DNA of 64,000 nt from NCBI GenBank assembly GCA_949130485.1, contig OX422198.1, forward strand, positions 5,894,417 through 5,958,416, read 5' to 3'. The DNA is from Agelas oroides (lineage: Eukaryota; Porifera; Demospongiae; Agelasida; Agelasidae). How positions within the stretch are numbered: the stretch's first letter is position 1; each line of letters starts with the position of its first letter. Made by a program: the position numbers and the translations under genes. The notes under the pieces are model-generated. The model saw only the letters and a list, made by a program, of their open reading frames with translations, was not told where the DNA came from and did not search any database. Shown here piece by piece: positions 1 to 13,300 of the stretch.

Positions 1-2316
1 GGGTGGTTTGGATATGAAGCAGATGGTGCTAAACCAGAAGTTAACCTGCTAGCTTGCAAGGCTTCACCAGGACTAAACCGACCACAGTCAAATCGGGTAG
101 AAACGGTCACAGCTGGTTTCACAATCATTTTCCCGCCATTTTGCACCAGCCTATCATGCAAGCATTAGGTGGCAATGATAATGTGGAACAATGAGACTCT
201 TTGAAGTTGTAGAACACAGTGGTCTAGCCTGAAATTTTTTATATAGCGGAGGGCTCTCCTGGTAACAAGTCACTCATGAATACCTCTTCAGCATGTACTT
301 ATGCAGGTATAGTCAGCAATTGAACGTCCGTTGCCGAAAACCACACCCACCAGTTTATAGTGCTTGGAATGAATGTATGCCTGAGAGTTTTATCCAGAGG
401 CCTTCAGGGTTTCATACAAGATTTTGAGTTGGGGGGGGGGGGGGGAAACAGGATGGTAGCAGGATGATAGTAGTGTGTGAAAGCACACTTTCACGTGGTG
501 CCTTGTAGGGGGGTCTGGGGGCATGCCCCCCCCAGGAAAATTTTGAATTTAGATCCTCTCAGATTGCTTCTGACACAATCTGGGACAAACTTTCCAAACA
601 ACATTTTGACACATACTTATGTCCAGTAACATGTAAAATTAAATAGCTAATATTGATGACACCACCATACTCAATTTCAAGATTTCTGGGGGGGGGGATT
701 CCAGTGGAGACAAAAACAAGCCTGGTAGCCATTGTCTTTGCCCCTTCATGATCATTTGATGTTGCATAGTTGGCAAGTGAAACCTGTGTGCAAAGTGCAA
801 CGGAGCCATGCTTCTGTGGTTTGGCTAAAACACTGGAAAATCTGAACAATGGTTCGAGCTGGTTTGAGCTCATGACGGAGGTTTGAGTTGGCTGAACCAC
901 CCCAAACTCATGTGAAAATCTCCTGCATGCTTGGTTCCCTCAGTCAAACTGTAATTCGAGAATTTGTATGGAGGCATGTGTCTTGGGTAGTAATCAATTT
1001 CTAATGTAGGTCAAAGGGTTACAGAATGATTTCATGATGGTTACATGTTGGTGAACTTTGAACTCATGCACTTATTTTTTCTGGTCAAAAATACAAGTTC
1101 AGAATCTTTGGAGATGTACCCCTTGAGCGTCATGTTACCGTGGGCTACGATGGATCTTTCACAAAAGTTGGAAAAATTTTATCTGCAACATTTCAATCAC
1201 ACTCTGGTAATCTTCTTTGGGCTTCAGTTGCCTAATGAAACATTGCAGCTAAAATTTTGCCAACTACCGTGGAGGTCCAAGATCATCGTTGAAAATTTCT
1301 GGAGACTTAGCTACTAACAACCTGTAGAACGGACAGCACAGCTAGCCTCGTTCCCAGGCCCTGCGCGTTTGTCGCTTGCAGTACGAAATTCGCGCAGAGG
1401 GCCTGGGCTCGTTCATCATGTGATGTGTGCAGCAGCCGTAATTTTACGTCACACCAGATATGGCCGCGCCGTGTTGCAGCATTGGTTGTAGAGATAACCA
1501 CAAATGGAGTTAGAAGAACCTGAAACAGGTCAAGCGCGTACGATAGACTACAATAGTAAACTCGAGCTGAAGAAGACGAGGAGCCGAAATCCAGGGTCGA
1601 CCTAGTAACACGATGTGGCAAGGTATCTGAATATAGATGTCTACTATCCAGCTAAACATGGCAGCTTGTGCTCTTTCGCTGCCGAGACTTTTAGCACTTA
1701 CGTAAGTTCGCACACAAACCATTACTGTGATCTCTGTGGGCCTCTTTCAACGCTAAACTGGGCGCTAGCTCATCTATGACATCACTGATTCCAGTAGAAT
1801 GGACGTGACGTAAGCTGCAGCACACATCACGTGATGAATGAGCCCAGGCCCTCTGCGCGAATTTCGTACTGCAAGCAACGAACGCGCAGGGCCTGGGAAC
1901 GAGGCTACAGCACAGCATATTGTTGACTGTTGTAAGTACACCATGTATACGGAGGCCGTAAGTATGAATTTGGGGTACTTTAGGTGGACAACGGTTTGTT
2001 GCTCAAAAAGCGAAACACATTTGAATAAAACCCTTCATCAGTCCCTCGAATATGATAAGAACTTTCAGTTGCAGTATTGTTTGTTGTTTTTGGTTTCTTG
2101 GACAGATGGAATTTGGTGATGTTTTGGTACGCTCGCGTGACCGCTCGTAACCTATCATTTCTCACTGTGTAGGCCCATCTCTGTGTTCCATGTTTTGCAA
2201 CTGTAGGTTAATTCGTGTAACCACTGTGGGTTATTAAGTTTGGACCACTGACCAGGCCCCCGTTCCAGCATCCCATAAACCTGTCAAACTTTTCTTGCTT
2301 TTGTGTACATGTGAAG
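1..2316 (+). other. Probable intron or upstream part of the tropomyosin gene
   Basis: No exon could be supported here. The stretch lies upstream of the tropomyosin terminal exons, so it is probably intronic, with the earlier exons left of the window. It holds G homopolymers near 430-445 and 690-697 and a long inverted-repeat element at 1343-1907. Short open frames on both strands show no family resemblance or paired splice sites. Confidence 0.5.
1343..1907. mobile_element. Foldback MITE with about 100-bp terminal inverted repeats
   Basis: The ends read TAGCCTCGTTCCCAGGCC and the reverse complement GGCCTGGGAACGAGGCTA, and the inverted match continues inward for roughly 100 bp with small differences. 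The element is flanked by the 9-bp direct repeat cagcacagc at 1334-1342 and 1908-1916. No transposase is present. A 9-bp duplication with long inverted ends resembles Mutator-like elements; that assignment is inference. Confidence 0.85.
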
Positions 2317-3562
2317 GTGAACAGTCGGAGGGTAAAATGGACAACCTGAGGAAGAAACTTACCGATGCAGAGAACCAGGTTGAAGAGTTGCAGCGGAATA
2401 ACAAACAGTTGGAACATCAAATCAATACGCTGGAAGGTAGGCACCCTATCTTGTCCTGCGCCTTTCAAGCACTTACTTTCAAAGCATTATATCTCTCTAT
2501 TCTTCACCCACCATCCTTGGGTAGCCATGGAATCAGTCGAGAAGCCACGTTAGTGTTTACCTAGCAATGAAAACTCGCTTAAGTGGTCATGCTTTGCCAA
2601 ATTGAAACTTGGTGGGAGCTGTGGCGATGTAAGGCACTCTTTCAAGTTTCGAGTTTGCACTGATAAGAACTTGTAATTTGTAGAGTGGGGGGAAGACCAC
2701 ATGAAGGATGTTGCCTGGTATGGGTGTACCGTTATCAAACACACCAAGAGTTAGAGGTCGAGAGAGATGAAGAGAGAGAAAGATTGAGAGGGAGAAAGCA
2801 AAAGAGAGAAAAAAAAGAGAGAAAACAAGAGAGAAACAGTGGTGGGTCATCGTTTGTTTCGACAGGGTACAGTGCTTACGAACTAAACAAGTGTTGGCTG
2901 TTGGTACCAGCCACCGAGGCTGTGTGTGTACCATTTTTGGTGAACCATGACCAGTTAGTTGGTGATAGCGTAGTACTATAAGTTGGGATCATTATCACCC
3001 CCCTTTCCCTCTTTCCCTCCCTGCCCTTAATTTTCCTCATTAGTGGAGCAGCAGGGCTACCCTCTCCCACTCTGACATTCCCTAATGCACCCCTAATGCA
3101 TGTACTAAGGTTCAGTCAGGGTAGCTTGGTGCTTCCCCAGCTTTTCATCACCTAACCGTTTTGCATAATTGTAAGGAGAGCTTGGGAAAGAGATAGATGC
3201 GTTTCATCAGACCCCACCTGTGTGTTCTCACCGCACCTAGTATCTTTGGGCGCAGCATTGCCTGCATGAGTGGCACCACCGTAAATATTACAATGCCAGG
3301 TTCATGTGACTTATCATGTGACTTACCATGTGACTTATCATGTGACTTATCATGTGACTTACCATGTGACTTATCATGTGACTAATCATGTGACTTATCA
3401 TGTGACTTATGTGACTTATCATGTGACTTACCATGTGACTTATCATGTGACATTCTTTTCATGTGATCTCCCTATGCAGCTGATCTCGAGCAAGCTGAGG
3501 GTAACTATGAAAAGGCAAAGGCTGATTTGGAGTCAACATTGGCTGAGCTGGGAGACTTGTAG
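2317..3562 (+). CDS. Tropomyosin, C-terminal two exons (5' part outside window)
   Basis: Exons are 2317-2436 and 3480-3562, joined in phase 1; the stop is TAG at 3560-3562. The product would be a coiled-coil actin-filament protein. The visible part reads MDNLRKKLTDAENQVEELQ, then a leucine/alanine heptad pattern, ending ESTLAELGDL. The last 39 residues align without gaps with the last 39 of animal tropomyosin (LEKSIDDLEDEL to the end). The final exon codes for 27 residues, the same as the last exon of vertebrate tropomyosin, and the intron falls at the same place, after the residue matching E257. The acceptor at 2315-2316 gives an in-frame entry, so an internal ATG at 2337 need not be the start. 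A generic coiled-coil protein is the alternative, but the exact match in exon length and position makes tropomyosin likely. Confidence 0.72.
3302..3455. repeat. 12-bp minisatellite in the last tropomyosin intron
   Basis: About 12 tandem copies of catgtgacttat with c/t variation in the last bases, ending just before the acceptor of the terminal tropomyosin exon at 3478-3479. Confidence 0.9.
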
Positions 3563-4326
3563 AACACCCTCCTTCTATAGCGGCTTTTCCAAGTCTCCTT
3601 TTTTGCATGTTTAGCTATTACTTGGAGAGAATGTTAAAGAATCACTCAAGTTTGAAGGAAACTCAGGCTATTTTGTGTGTGCTATAAAATAGTGTAGCTG
3701 CCATGTAATTGAATGGCTAGGGTTGTTCTTTTTTAACATCACCATGCAAGTTTGCAGTTGTTCAAGTGCATGATGTCACACCCTCACTCCAGTCCACACC
3801 AGAAGCCATCAGCAATGGCCTAGCCTCCTACCCAAGCTCTTAGGGCACCTGGGTACAAGGCTAGTGGTGATTGACGTTAGCGCTTTCCAATACATCAAGC
3901 TTAAGTTTTCTGTTATTGATTTGTGGGACTCTAGTGTTATTCTGAGGCTAATAGATCCTTTCTGTACAACGTGATCTTTATTGCTATGGTAACTATATGT
4001 GTACAGCTCCATCACTGGAAGGTAATAGGCAGCACTGGTCTTGCACCCTCCTGTATGTTAGCCTTGTTTCCAGGCCCCATTGGGCGGGGCCTGGGAATGA
4101 GGCTACCTGTATGTGATTTGATGTTTGATCTGATCATGAGCTGCTTACAAAATCCTGGACACCAATCAGCTAGCAGAATGTCATTATTGCATAACACAAA
4201 TGATTTCCATGCTGCAATTGGTGATAAGTAGGATTGGAAACAAGATGGGTGAACACATCTCGTACACGTGCTATGTATGCATGAACCTGGGTGCGATCAG
4301 GCTACTGATGAACATGTCAATGCCAG
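3563..4326. other. Convergent intergenic gap with poly(A) signal for the minus-strand gene
   Basis: This gap separates the stop of the tropomyosin gene (+) from the stop of the coiled-coil gene (-). Read on the minus strand, AATAAA lies at 3982-3977, about 345 nt past the minus-strand stop, and is a plausible polyadenylation signal. The gap also holds an X-box-like palindrome (3980-3993) and a 47-bp MITE (4059-4105). No coding exon was seen. Confidence 0.55.
4059..4105. mobile_element. 47-bp micro-MITE with perfect 9-bp target duplication
   Basis: The element is a near-palindrome opening TAGCCTTGTTTCCAGGCC and closing GGCCTGGGAATGAGGCTA. It is flanked by cctgtatgt at 4050-4058 and 4106-4114, an exact 9-bp duplication. 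It is almost nothing but its two ends. Confidence 0.85.
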
Positions 4327-7300
4327 CTAGCTGTACTGGCTACTTAGTCGCAGCTGGTCTTCTCTCTTCCTGGTGCATTCAGCTTCTAGCTGACTCAGAC
4401 TCTCAAAAAAGTGCTGCCCGAATAATGAGAGAGCTTGCAAACCTGGGGATACAGTGAAGCAACAGAACATACAGCTGGCTCTCGTACCCAAGTGCGGCCT
4501 GACTGCACCTGGGTATGAGGGTAAACTGGTCCCAGGCCTTCTCAAACCAGTACCTCTGTTGCTTGCAGTAAGCAAGCAACAGCTTAAACTTTAATGGATG
4601 ACCAGTGTTAGCATTATATATTTCACCCTTGTTTCCATGGTAATGGTGGGTTATTATTTTCTATATATACACTTGGTGTGGTCTGGTGACAAACACTGGG
4701 GTAAGAAGGGCTGGATACAAGGCTATTGGTACAGCTTTCAGAAAGGGTGTGTGTTTATTGTTGCTAAAAGGCTCACTCCTTCAACCTCAGGGTTCAAAGA
4801 AGGAGCCAGACATGAGTTTATGATTACTTGACATAACCATGAATGTATGGCTATGTCTTCAAAGGGTAGTCACTTGTGTCTGGGATCACTCTTGATTGCT
4901 GGCCTCGTTCCCAGGCCCAAAGAGGAGAGGCCTTTGGGCCTGGGAACAAGGCTACTTGATTGCATAAGTCAAATTGCAGCAGGGCGTTCTTGTAGCCTCG
5001 TTCCCGGCTCCAGTTTTGATCGCTTGCAGTATAAAAACGGAGGGGAAGGCCTGGGAACGAGGCTAGCGTTCTTGATCTGTCGATTTTTGCAGTTCAGAAG
5101 TCACCTTGATTTCCTTATCAGCTCTCAAGAAGGGCCTCAGAGTGCTTGATTTGATTTTGATCCTTGGTCACAAATGCCTCACCACAGGACTACCTTAAAA
5201 TTGAATTTACTACCTTGTGGGTGTGGTTGTTGAGACTCCAGTTGTTTCAGACTCTCAATTGCATTCTGCAGCTGTGTATAATGAAACATGTACATAGCTA
5301 TGTACATAGCTATTAAAGACAATGTCAAGCCTCAAATTTGATTGGGGGCAACTAAATGAGTTAGGATACCCTACTTAGGGTAGACAGACTCTACAGTTTG
5401 TGAGTTGTAAACCACATAGGTCAACAAACTCAATGGCTACACTTTGTATAGTGGCATATCCTCCCCACGGCCAGTCAGAAGGCTATGTCTGGGTCACACA
5501 ATCCTCCTGGGTGCTTTGTTCCCAAGCTCCTCAACTCTGGAATGGGGGAGCCTGGGAACAAGACTAGGTGCTTGATGTGATGTTCACACACCAGCCTCAT
5601 TCCCAGGCTCCCATGCAGGTGGCCTGGGAATGAGGCTCACCAATGTTATATACATTCTTTGTCACCAACTAAATGAAAAACTTTTGGTAACGTTTTGGTT
5701 GCAGTTGTCATCAAGTTTGTGATTTTTAAGTTGATAAAGAGAATCAGGAGCCAACTGAGAAGCCATAGTTTATGCTAGTTTTGTGAGCGGCACTAAAGGT
5801 ATGTGTGAATTGTGCCCCATTCTTTTAGCCTTCCTTCATGGCCTTCCTTCACGGCCTTCCTGTGGTTGCCACACCTACTAGGGTAGTGCAGTACTAGTCT
5901 CATGCCCAGACCACACTATCTTATGAGGAAAATGGTCTGGGGCTCTCGCAAGCCAGACCCTTGGCCAATTGCTTCCAGTATCTGGCACATGAAATGATTG
6001 GCACTGCGGAACAAAAAGGATCTGGCTTGCGACACTAGTCTGGTGCGCAAAGTTGTGTTTCTTGCTGAGAGGCGCATGTGACCCAGGCACGAACCTAGTA
6101 CAGTACTAACACTATACAAACAGTAAGTGATATCTACATATACACAACTACCCAATGACATCATCATGACATCACATAATGATACATATGATGTCATCAA
6201 ATGAATTATGACATGGCCTGAGTCTTGATACCTGTTGGTGGTTTTCTTTGAAAGTTTGGAGAAAGTTTCTCAGTGCCTGGTCACTGGCAGTTTGGCTGAG
6301 CTCCTCATAGCGCTGGAGCACGGCTATGTGGGAGGAGAAGGAAGGAGTGGGGGAGGGCAGCCATAGGCAGACTAATGCACATAACCATTGACAGAAGCAA
6401 CCACAACTGAAGCTCCAAAATAAACAAGTGACAAATTGGTTTTGCATGCTGGTAATAGTTGGTACAAGCACCAGAGGGAGAAGGAATGCCCATGTATACA
6501 CACATCATGAATAAATAATGGCCTAATGCAGGTTTCGCAAGCCAGACCTTTTCCGTTCCGTAGCACTGATCACTTCCAGTATCTGGCATGTAATATAAGT
6601 AGCTGTGTGCTCAGACCATGCACGCATCCTGCCAAAAAATGGTTTGGCTCACCAAGTCAAATTTTTGGGGGCTTTACAGAATTTTGCCTTCAAGTACAAG
6701 ACCATCTTCCTCACAAGAAGGCAGTTTTGTGCCTACTGTGCATACTTGTTAGGACAGGAGGGTAAACCAAGGACATACCAATTTCTCTCTCAGTTAGCAT
6801 ATACTATCTACACTTTACAGACCTTTACTGTAACATGGTGTAACATGGTGTAATGTAGTGTAATGTATTTTAACATGGTGTAACGTATTTTAACATGGTG
6901 TAACGTATTGTAACATGGTGTAATGTGGTGTAACATGGTGTAACATATTTTAATATGGTGTAACGTATTGTAACATGGTGTAGTGTGGTGTAACATGGTG
7001 TAATGTGGTATAACATGGTGTAAGTTTTGTAGAGAGAGTCTGTGACCTAGCTGGGAACCGAGATCTTCTGAAAACTCTTACCAACAAGCTACTGGTCCAG
7101 GACCCACAGCAGAGGGGCGGCAGGACGTCTGCTGTTAGCTAGTGGTCTCAGCTGATTTCAGCTGTTTTTCTCTCTCACATAGTTGGTTAGGTAAGTAGAG
7201 GTCAGACACGAGGTTACAGGCCTGGGTGGATTGACTGTACAAGCACGTTGCCTGAGTGGATACTCTCACTATCCACCACCTCAACCCCTCTACCACGATA

Positions 7301-10300
7301 CCTCACTTGTGAGTACCACAGTTCCTCAAACACTTTCAATTTCAAGTGTAAAACCCAGTAAACTATAAAATTGTTATGGGAATTGGCTGGGGGGGGGGAG
7401 TTGTAACCACTTACTTGTTGATTAGAAATCCCTCATTTTTTCTTGAAAGCTACGCACTATCCCAGACTTGAGGAAGCCAACACAAGGTACAATGTTAGCC
7501 TGGTATGTTTGTGTTTTGCGTTTGTTTAGCAGTTTCTTAATTGTACATTCTTGGCTTGCGTTAGTTTACCAAAGCGGTTTCTTAATTATACATTCTTGGC
7601 TTGCAATTGTTTAAAAAAGGCACCAAAAGTGCATCTTGTTTGGCATAATTAGCATAGTTTGATAATTAATAGTGTTATAGCATTCCTTGGCCAGGTGTTG
7701 CCTAGGTAACAGGTTACAGTGCAGATTTACAGAATATATATCTCGTCTCAGTCCCATTACAAATGTGTGGTGATGAAAACAGTTTGGGAATGTGGCTATA
7801 GGTAGGTCCCAATACAAAAACGTGAGACCCAAGGTAGTCCCATTTCCAGGTGTTCTCGCTGGGCCTTTAGTCTCGTCCCCAGACCCCACCCTCTCACTAG
7901 GAGAACCGGTCTGGTGCAAGGTTCTCGCTGGGCCTTTTCCAAAGGACACTGTGCCCTTTGGGGGCTCTAATGTGCCCTTTGGGTCAGCCCTGAAACCAAC
8001 AGTTGTACCCTTTAGGTCCACCCCAAAACCAACATATTTTAACAGCCACTTGAACTATTAAAAACTATGGAACTTAGTGAACATTGAAAATGCTTTGGGA
8101 GGTATTATTCACAATGGTACACATGCAACAAGTATTTGGGTCTGATAATTAGTATATTCAAGATGAGGCGCATGAGGTAATATTTATGCCCTTTGGGTAA
8201 ATTCTGGTGAGAACACTGCAACACGGAAGCTGCAAGAAGAGCTGGAGAAGGAGGAGGAGGGGGGGTGGGGGGTCCTGGGCTTGAGGCTACCCACAATGAA
8301 CATGTGAGTGGTAAACAGCTGCCTTATATGACTAAACCTTGTAGAGGATGGCATATCAGTTCCTGTGCAGATTGTTCAAACGTCTGGTAGCCTTTCCTGC
8401 AGTGGAGGCAGATCGAAGAACAAGAACAACATTCACACGATGCAGGTAATATGTTTTCATGAAACAATAGCCAAAGTTAATGACAATGAGTAGCCTATGC
8501 ATCCATCACTGGTGAAATCACTTGAGATTTAATTCATATCTTGTGGGTTTCTTGTGGTAGACACAGTTTATGGTAGTCTAGTCTCGTTCCCAGACCACTG
8601 ATCCAGTTTATGGTAGTCTAGTCTCATTCCCAGACCACTGACCCCAGTCTAGGGTAGTCTAGTCTCATTCCCAGACCAATGACCCAATTTAGGGTAGTCT
8701 AGTCTCATTCCCAGAACATTGACCCAGTTTAGGGTAGTCTAGTCTCATTCCCAGAACATTGACCCAGTTTAGGGTAGTCTAGTCTCATTCCCAGACCACT
8801 GACCCCAGTTCATGGTAGTTTAGTCTCATTCCCAGACCCCTGACCCCAGTTCATGGTAGTCTAGTCTCATTCCCAGACCACTGACCCCAGTTCATGGTAG
8901 TTTAGTCTCATTCCCAGACCACTGACCCCAGTTCATGGTAGTCTAGTCTCATTCCCAGACCACTGACCCCAGTGTAGGGTAGTTTAGTTGCAATAGATCT
9001 CTTTCTGAGCATTTAGTTCCCATAGTCTAGTCTCATTCCCAGACCACTGACCCCAGTTCATGGTAGTTTAGTCTCATTCCCAGAACATTGACCCAGTTTA
9101 GGGTAGTCTAGTCTCATTCCCAGACCACTGACCCCAGTTCATGGTAGTTTAGTCTCATTCCCAGACCACTGACCCCAGTTCATGGTAGTTTAGTCTCATT
9201 CCCAGACCCCTGACCCCAGTTCATGGTAGTCTAGTCTCATTCCCAGACCACTGACCCCAGTTCATGGTAGTTTAGTCTCATTCCCAGACCACTGACCCCA
9301 GTTCATGGTAGTCTAGTCTCATTCCCAGACCACTGACCCCAGTGTAGGGTAGTTTAGTTGCAATAGATCTCTTTCTGAGCATTTAGTTCCCATGGTAATA
9401 CATCATATTGAAGGTCAAGGAAATTGAATGTCACACAGTTGTAGTGACTATCACTGAGGAGTTCAGCAAGACTTAGGGCTCTGACGTCCACTCCCTCTCT
9501 AGTAGCCCTTCCAAAGAGTGGCAACACTCTAACAGATTAGTTCCTCCATGCTTAGTACTTGACCACCAATATAACATAGTAACCATGGAAACCAGAAAGG
9601 GATCAATAGTATGTCAAATTGTGTGTGCCAAATTTGAGAATACATACCCCATTGCATCAAACAGCATCTCCACATAGTTCAGCTGCAGCTCATAGACCGA
9701 CTTGTGAAACTGCAGCTCTTGCTGAAGAGCCTGACACTAAAGGATGGACAATAGGTAACCACACCTAGTCTCATTCCTAAACCAGTCTGGGACTGAGACT
9801 GAATTGAACACTGAAGGATAGTTCGTCAGGTAGACGTGAGGGTAGACATGAGGGGGGCGGTGCCCGACGAAGAATCTCGAAGTCCTTCTTGTAATATCTT
9901 GTCCAAGAACTTGAAACTGTAACGTTTAAAAGACAGCATCAATACAGCTCGTTGTTTGGTAGACTCGAGTCTGATCAACGCAAAGTTTGTGAGTTACAAC
10001 GATTGGGCACCGCCCCCCTCACGTCTACCTGACGTCACGCACGTGACTCTTTCTCCCAGGCCTTCCCCTCCGTTTTTATACTGCAAGCGATACAAAAACT
10101 GGACGCGGGAACGGCCTGGGAACGAGGCTAGGATAGACAATAGGTAACCACACCTAGTCTCATTCCTAAACCTGTCTGGGACTGAGACTGAATTGAACAC
10201 TGAAGGATGAATACATACACATGCACTACATGGCAGTGTTAACATAAAGCCCGTTTACACTAGCACTTAAACCAGTTTCAAAGTTACGTTTAAACTGGGT

Positions 10301-13300
10301 TTGGCCAAACCACATGCATTATGTGGTTACAGAAAGCAGTTTCCAAAGCGCATTAGGGGCGTTTACACAGCTGCCCTAAACCGATTTGAAACTGATTTTA
10401 AACCGATTTGAAACTGGTTTTAAACTATTTGAAATGGTTTGATATACATTTGTACCTTAGTTGCTTGCATCTTGCTGTGATAGTTGAACGCCTTGGCAGC
10501 TGCTTCGATCACCTCCCTTCCCTATTGGATCCAGAAAGGCCAAACAGTTGTTCCCGACTAGTAGCTTCAGTCACAGGCATGGGAACCACCCTACCTACTC
10601 ACCTCTTTCTTGCTTCTTGCGAATGGTGGTAACCTTTCAAGAATAGCGTCTGCTCTGAGGTCTAAAGATACCTCTGTAGATTTGAGCGGAGGCTGGGGGG
10701 TAAGGAGAAAGGAATGACGGGACTCTCTCCTTTGTAAAACAGTCAATGGCATCTCACCCAAGGTGCAGCAGGTACCAAGAGGGACAAGCAGAGGAGCTGG
10801 TGACAACATTCTTCAATCAACTTGCGGCTTTTGGTCAGGTGACCTCCAAGGTGCTTCCTGATTGGTTCAAGTAAAGAGGGAAGCGATCCGTTTGGTGGTA
10901 CCACTTGCAGGGCAGCCTCAACCTCCGTCAACACGCCATATAGCTCAGCCAGCTTAGACTCAAGACGACTCTAGCAACAAAAGCAAGATTTAGGGGGAGG
11001 GGGACAAGAAGATATCTCCTGGTATTTCAAGTACCCAATGTATGAAACCACTAGCTTGCTCCAAATGTTAACGGTGCTTAATTAGTTGACCAATCAGATT
11101 GTTGCATTCAACAGGTAGACAAGATGTGCAAGTTAGTTAGTAGTTTACTGTCTGAGCCAAGCATTGTAAACTGTTTGTGGTAGGAGGGAGGGAGGGAGGG
11201 TTGGAGGGTTGGAGGGTTGGAGGGAGGGAGGGAGGGAGGGAAGGGAGTGAGGGAGGGAGGGAGGGAGGGGGAGGGAGGGAGGGAGGGAGGGAGGGAGGGA
11301 GGGAGGGGGAGTGAGGGAGGGAGGGGGAAAGAGGGAGGGGGAGTGAGGGAGTGAGGGGGAGAGAGGGAGCAATAGGGAGGGAGTGAAGAAAAAGAGAGTG
11401 GAGAGGGAGGGAGCGAGGAGAAAGTAGGAAGGAGCAAGGAAGGAGCAAGGAAGGAGAGAGGGAGGGAGAGCAGGAAAGGAGGGAGGCAAGCTTACCACAT
11501 GTTTTAGATTGAGGTGTTCAGTTCGGCCACTGCAGACATCAACCAGAGAGACTGGGTTGTCAGAGTTGGCGGTCCTGGCAGGTTTCAGGAAAGCATCCAT
11601 GAACATCAAGGGCTGTGCAAGGCTCTCCATTGACGAAGACTGTTACACATATGAACAAGTGATCAGTGCATAAGAACGGGTGGCTTGTGTAACTCTGTAA
11701 AATTTGAAACCAGTTGGAATTTACTGCCAGTACTAAAAATAGTAACACATACTGTGCATGCTGCGTAGACATTAGCCATTGTTGTTAAGCATGTGACAAG
11801 GAGTTCTATTTTTAGTGCGTTTCAATAATTTTGACCAGACTACGAGCTTGTATTGGAGTTACACGCTCTTACTCAAGCCGCCCGTTCTTATGTGCTCTTG
11901 GAACAAGTGATCAGTGCATACAATTGTGGTGCCAGAACGCACCTTTCAAGTACCCAGATGGTGGACACTAAAGTATACACTTTGGGTTATCTTCAGCCTC
12001 AGAAACCTGTGGCTCAACCAACACAAAGAAAGCAAGGCCCGAGAGGAGTACAGTGGAACCCTTAGCTCTATTCTGGACTAGCCTCATTCCCAGGCTCTCC
12101 CCTCACCAAGGGGGAGAGCCTGGGAACGAGGCTAATTCTAGACACCTTGGGACTAAAACGGAGGGTCCTGAATCTCCTGATCAGAGAGGTGTCCTCATTC
12201 GAGGGGTTAAGTAACGCTGTCAAGATGCTTTTAGGTGTCCTGAATACAGAGGTGTTCCTATTTCAGGTGTTTGGGGTAGACTATATCCAGTTAAATCCAG
12301 CAAATTCACTGGAGGCCTAGCTGTATATACTTTGTTACTTGATTTGCTGTTACCGAGATTTTGCATGATGACACAGCTAAAGTAATTTTGGCCTCTGGGT
12401 TAGTACATGTGCATACAATGATCTATATTTCCCTCAGCTTTGATTAATTCACCTGGCTACATCTAGTGAGTCTTCCTTTCATTGTCCTGGCTCTGCAAAT
12501 GATGTCTTCAAAGTCATGAGGGGGGACCGTGACCGAGCTGTCAGCTGTCTTCACAAGGGAACTGTAGCGATTAGAATTGCACGTATATGAGTGGGTCAAA
12601 TGATGGGTTTTAATTAGAACCACCATCTACATGATCACTATGGCAACCAAATATTGCAGGCCAGCAGCTGAATGTAATGGAGTCTATATGGCAGCTGAAA
12701 CAGGTTCCATAAATTCCTTTCCCTCATAGTTTATTGAAACTACAACCAGCTGAAGTTTAAAGAGTTAACCTGGTTCCCAGCACCCCCCATTCATTGGAAA
12801 GGGCCTGGGAATGAGACTCACACTTTTGCTCATAGTGTATAATGTTCACATAATAACTATACAACTTCCTAAATGTTCAGGTAATACAGCACACCTCATT
12901 TTATGCAGGAATGAATCCAGCATGTTCTGAAGTTCCAGCAGCACCTCTGTCCGACTGCTGACAGCTTGGGACAGCAACAACACCTATGCATATACCACAC
13001 ACAGTTAGACCGATCATGTACATTAGCAGGTGTGTGCAACAACATGTAGTGTAATACACACCTGTCTCTCAAGTTGAATGATCTGTGACTTCAGTAAGTG
13101 CACTCTCCTCTCTGTAAACTTCTCTGAAGGAGCCTCATGAAGCAGCTGCTCGCTGAGAGACCTGGGAAAAATGTAAAAACATTCCCGCCTGGTCAATACC
13201 GTGACAAATACACAATCCTTTTAGTAGACATCTGCACAAGTTTGAGGTACGGAAAGAGAATGGGGCCTTCCTTAACATCTGCAAGTATGAAGACAGATGG

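Noticed and set aside
5080-5160. Possible extra minus-strand exon (TLRPFLRADKEIKVTSELQ)
   Set aside because: None of the acceptors gives a phase that joins the exon at 5271-5214, which joins directly to 4442-4327.
7030-7140. Possible + strand terminal exon (…LLKTLTNKLLVQDPQQ…, then TAG)
   Set aside because: It lies inside an intron of the minus-strand coiled-coil gene, has no upstream + strand partner exons, and an open run of this length is likely by chance.
8200-8455. Possible + strand coiled-coil exons (KLQEELEKEEE and WRQIEEQEQHSHDA)
   Set aside because: The first runs into a G-rich MITE edge without a good donor. The second overlaps, in antisense, an exon at 8396-8338 that fits the minus-strand gene in phase on both sides.
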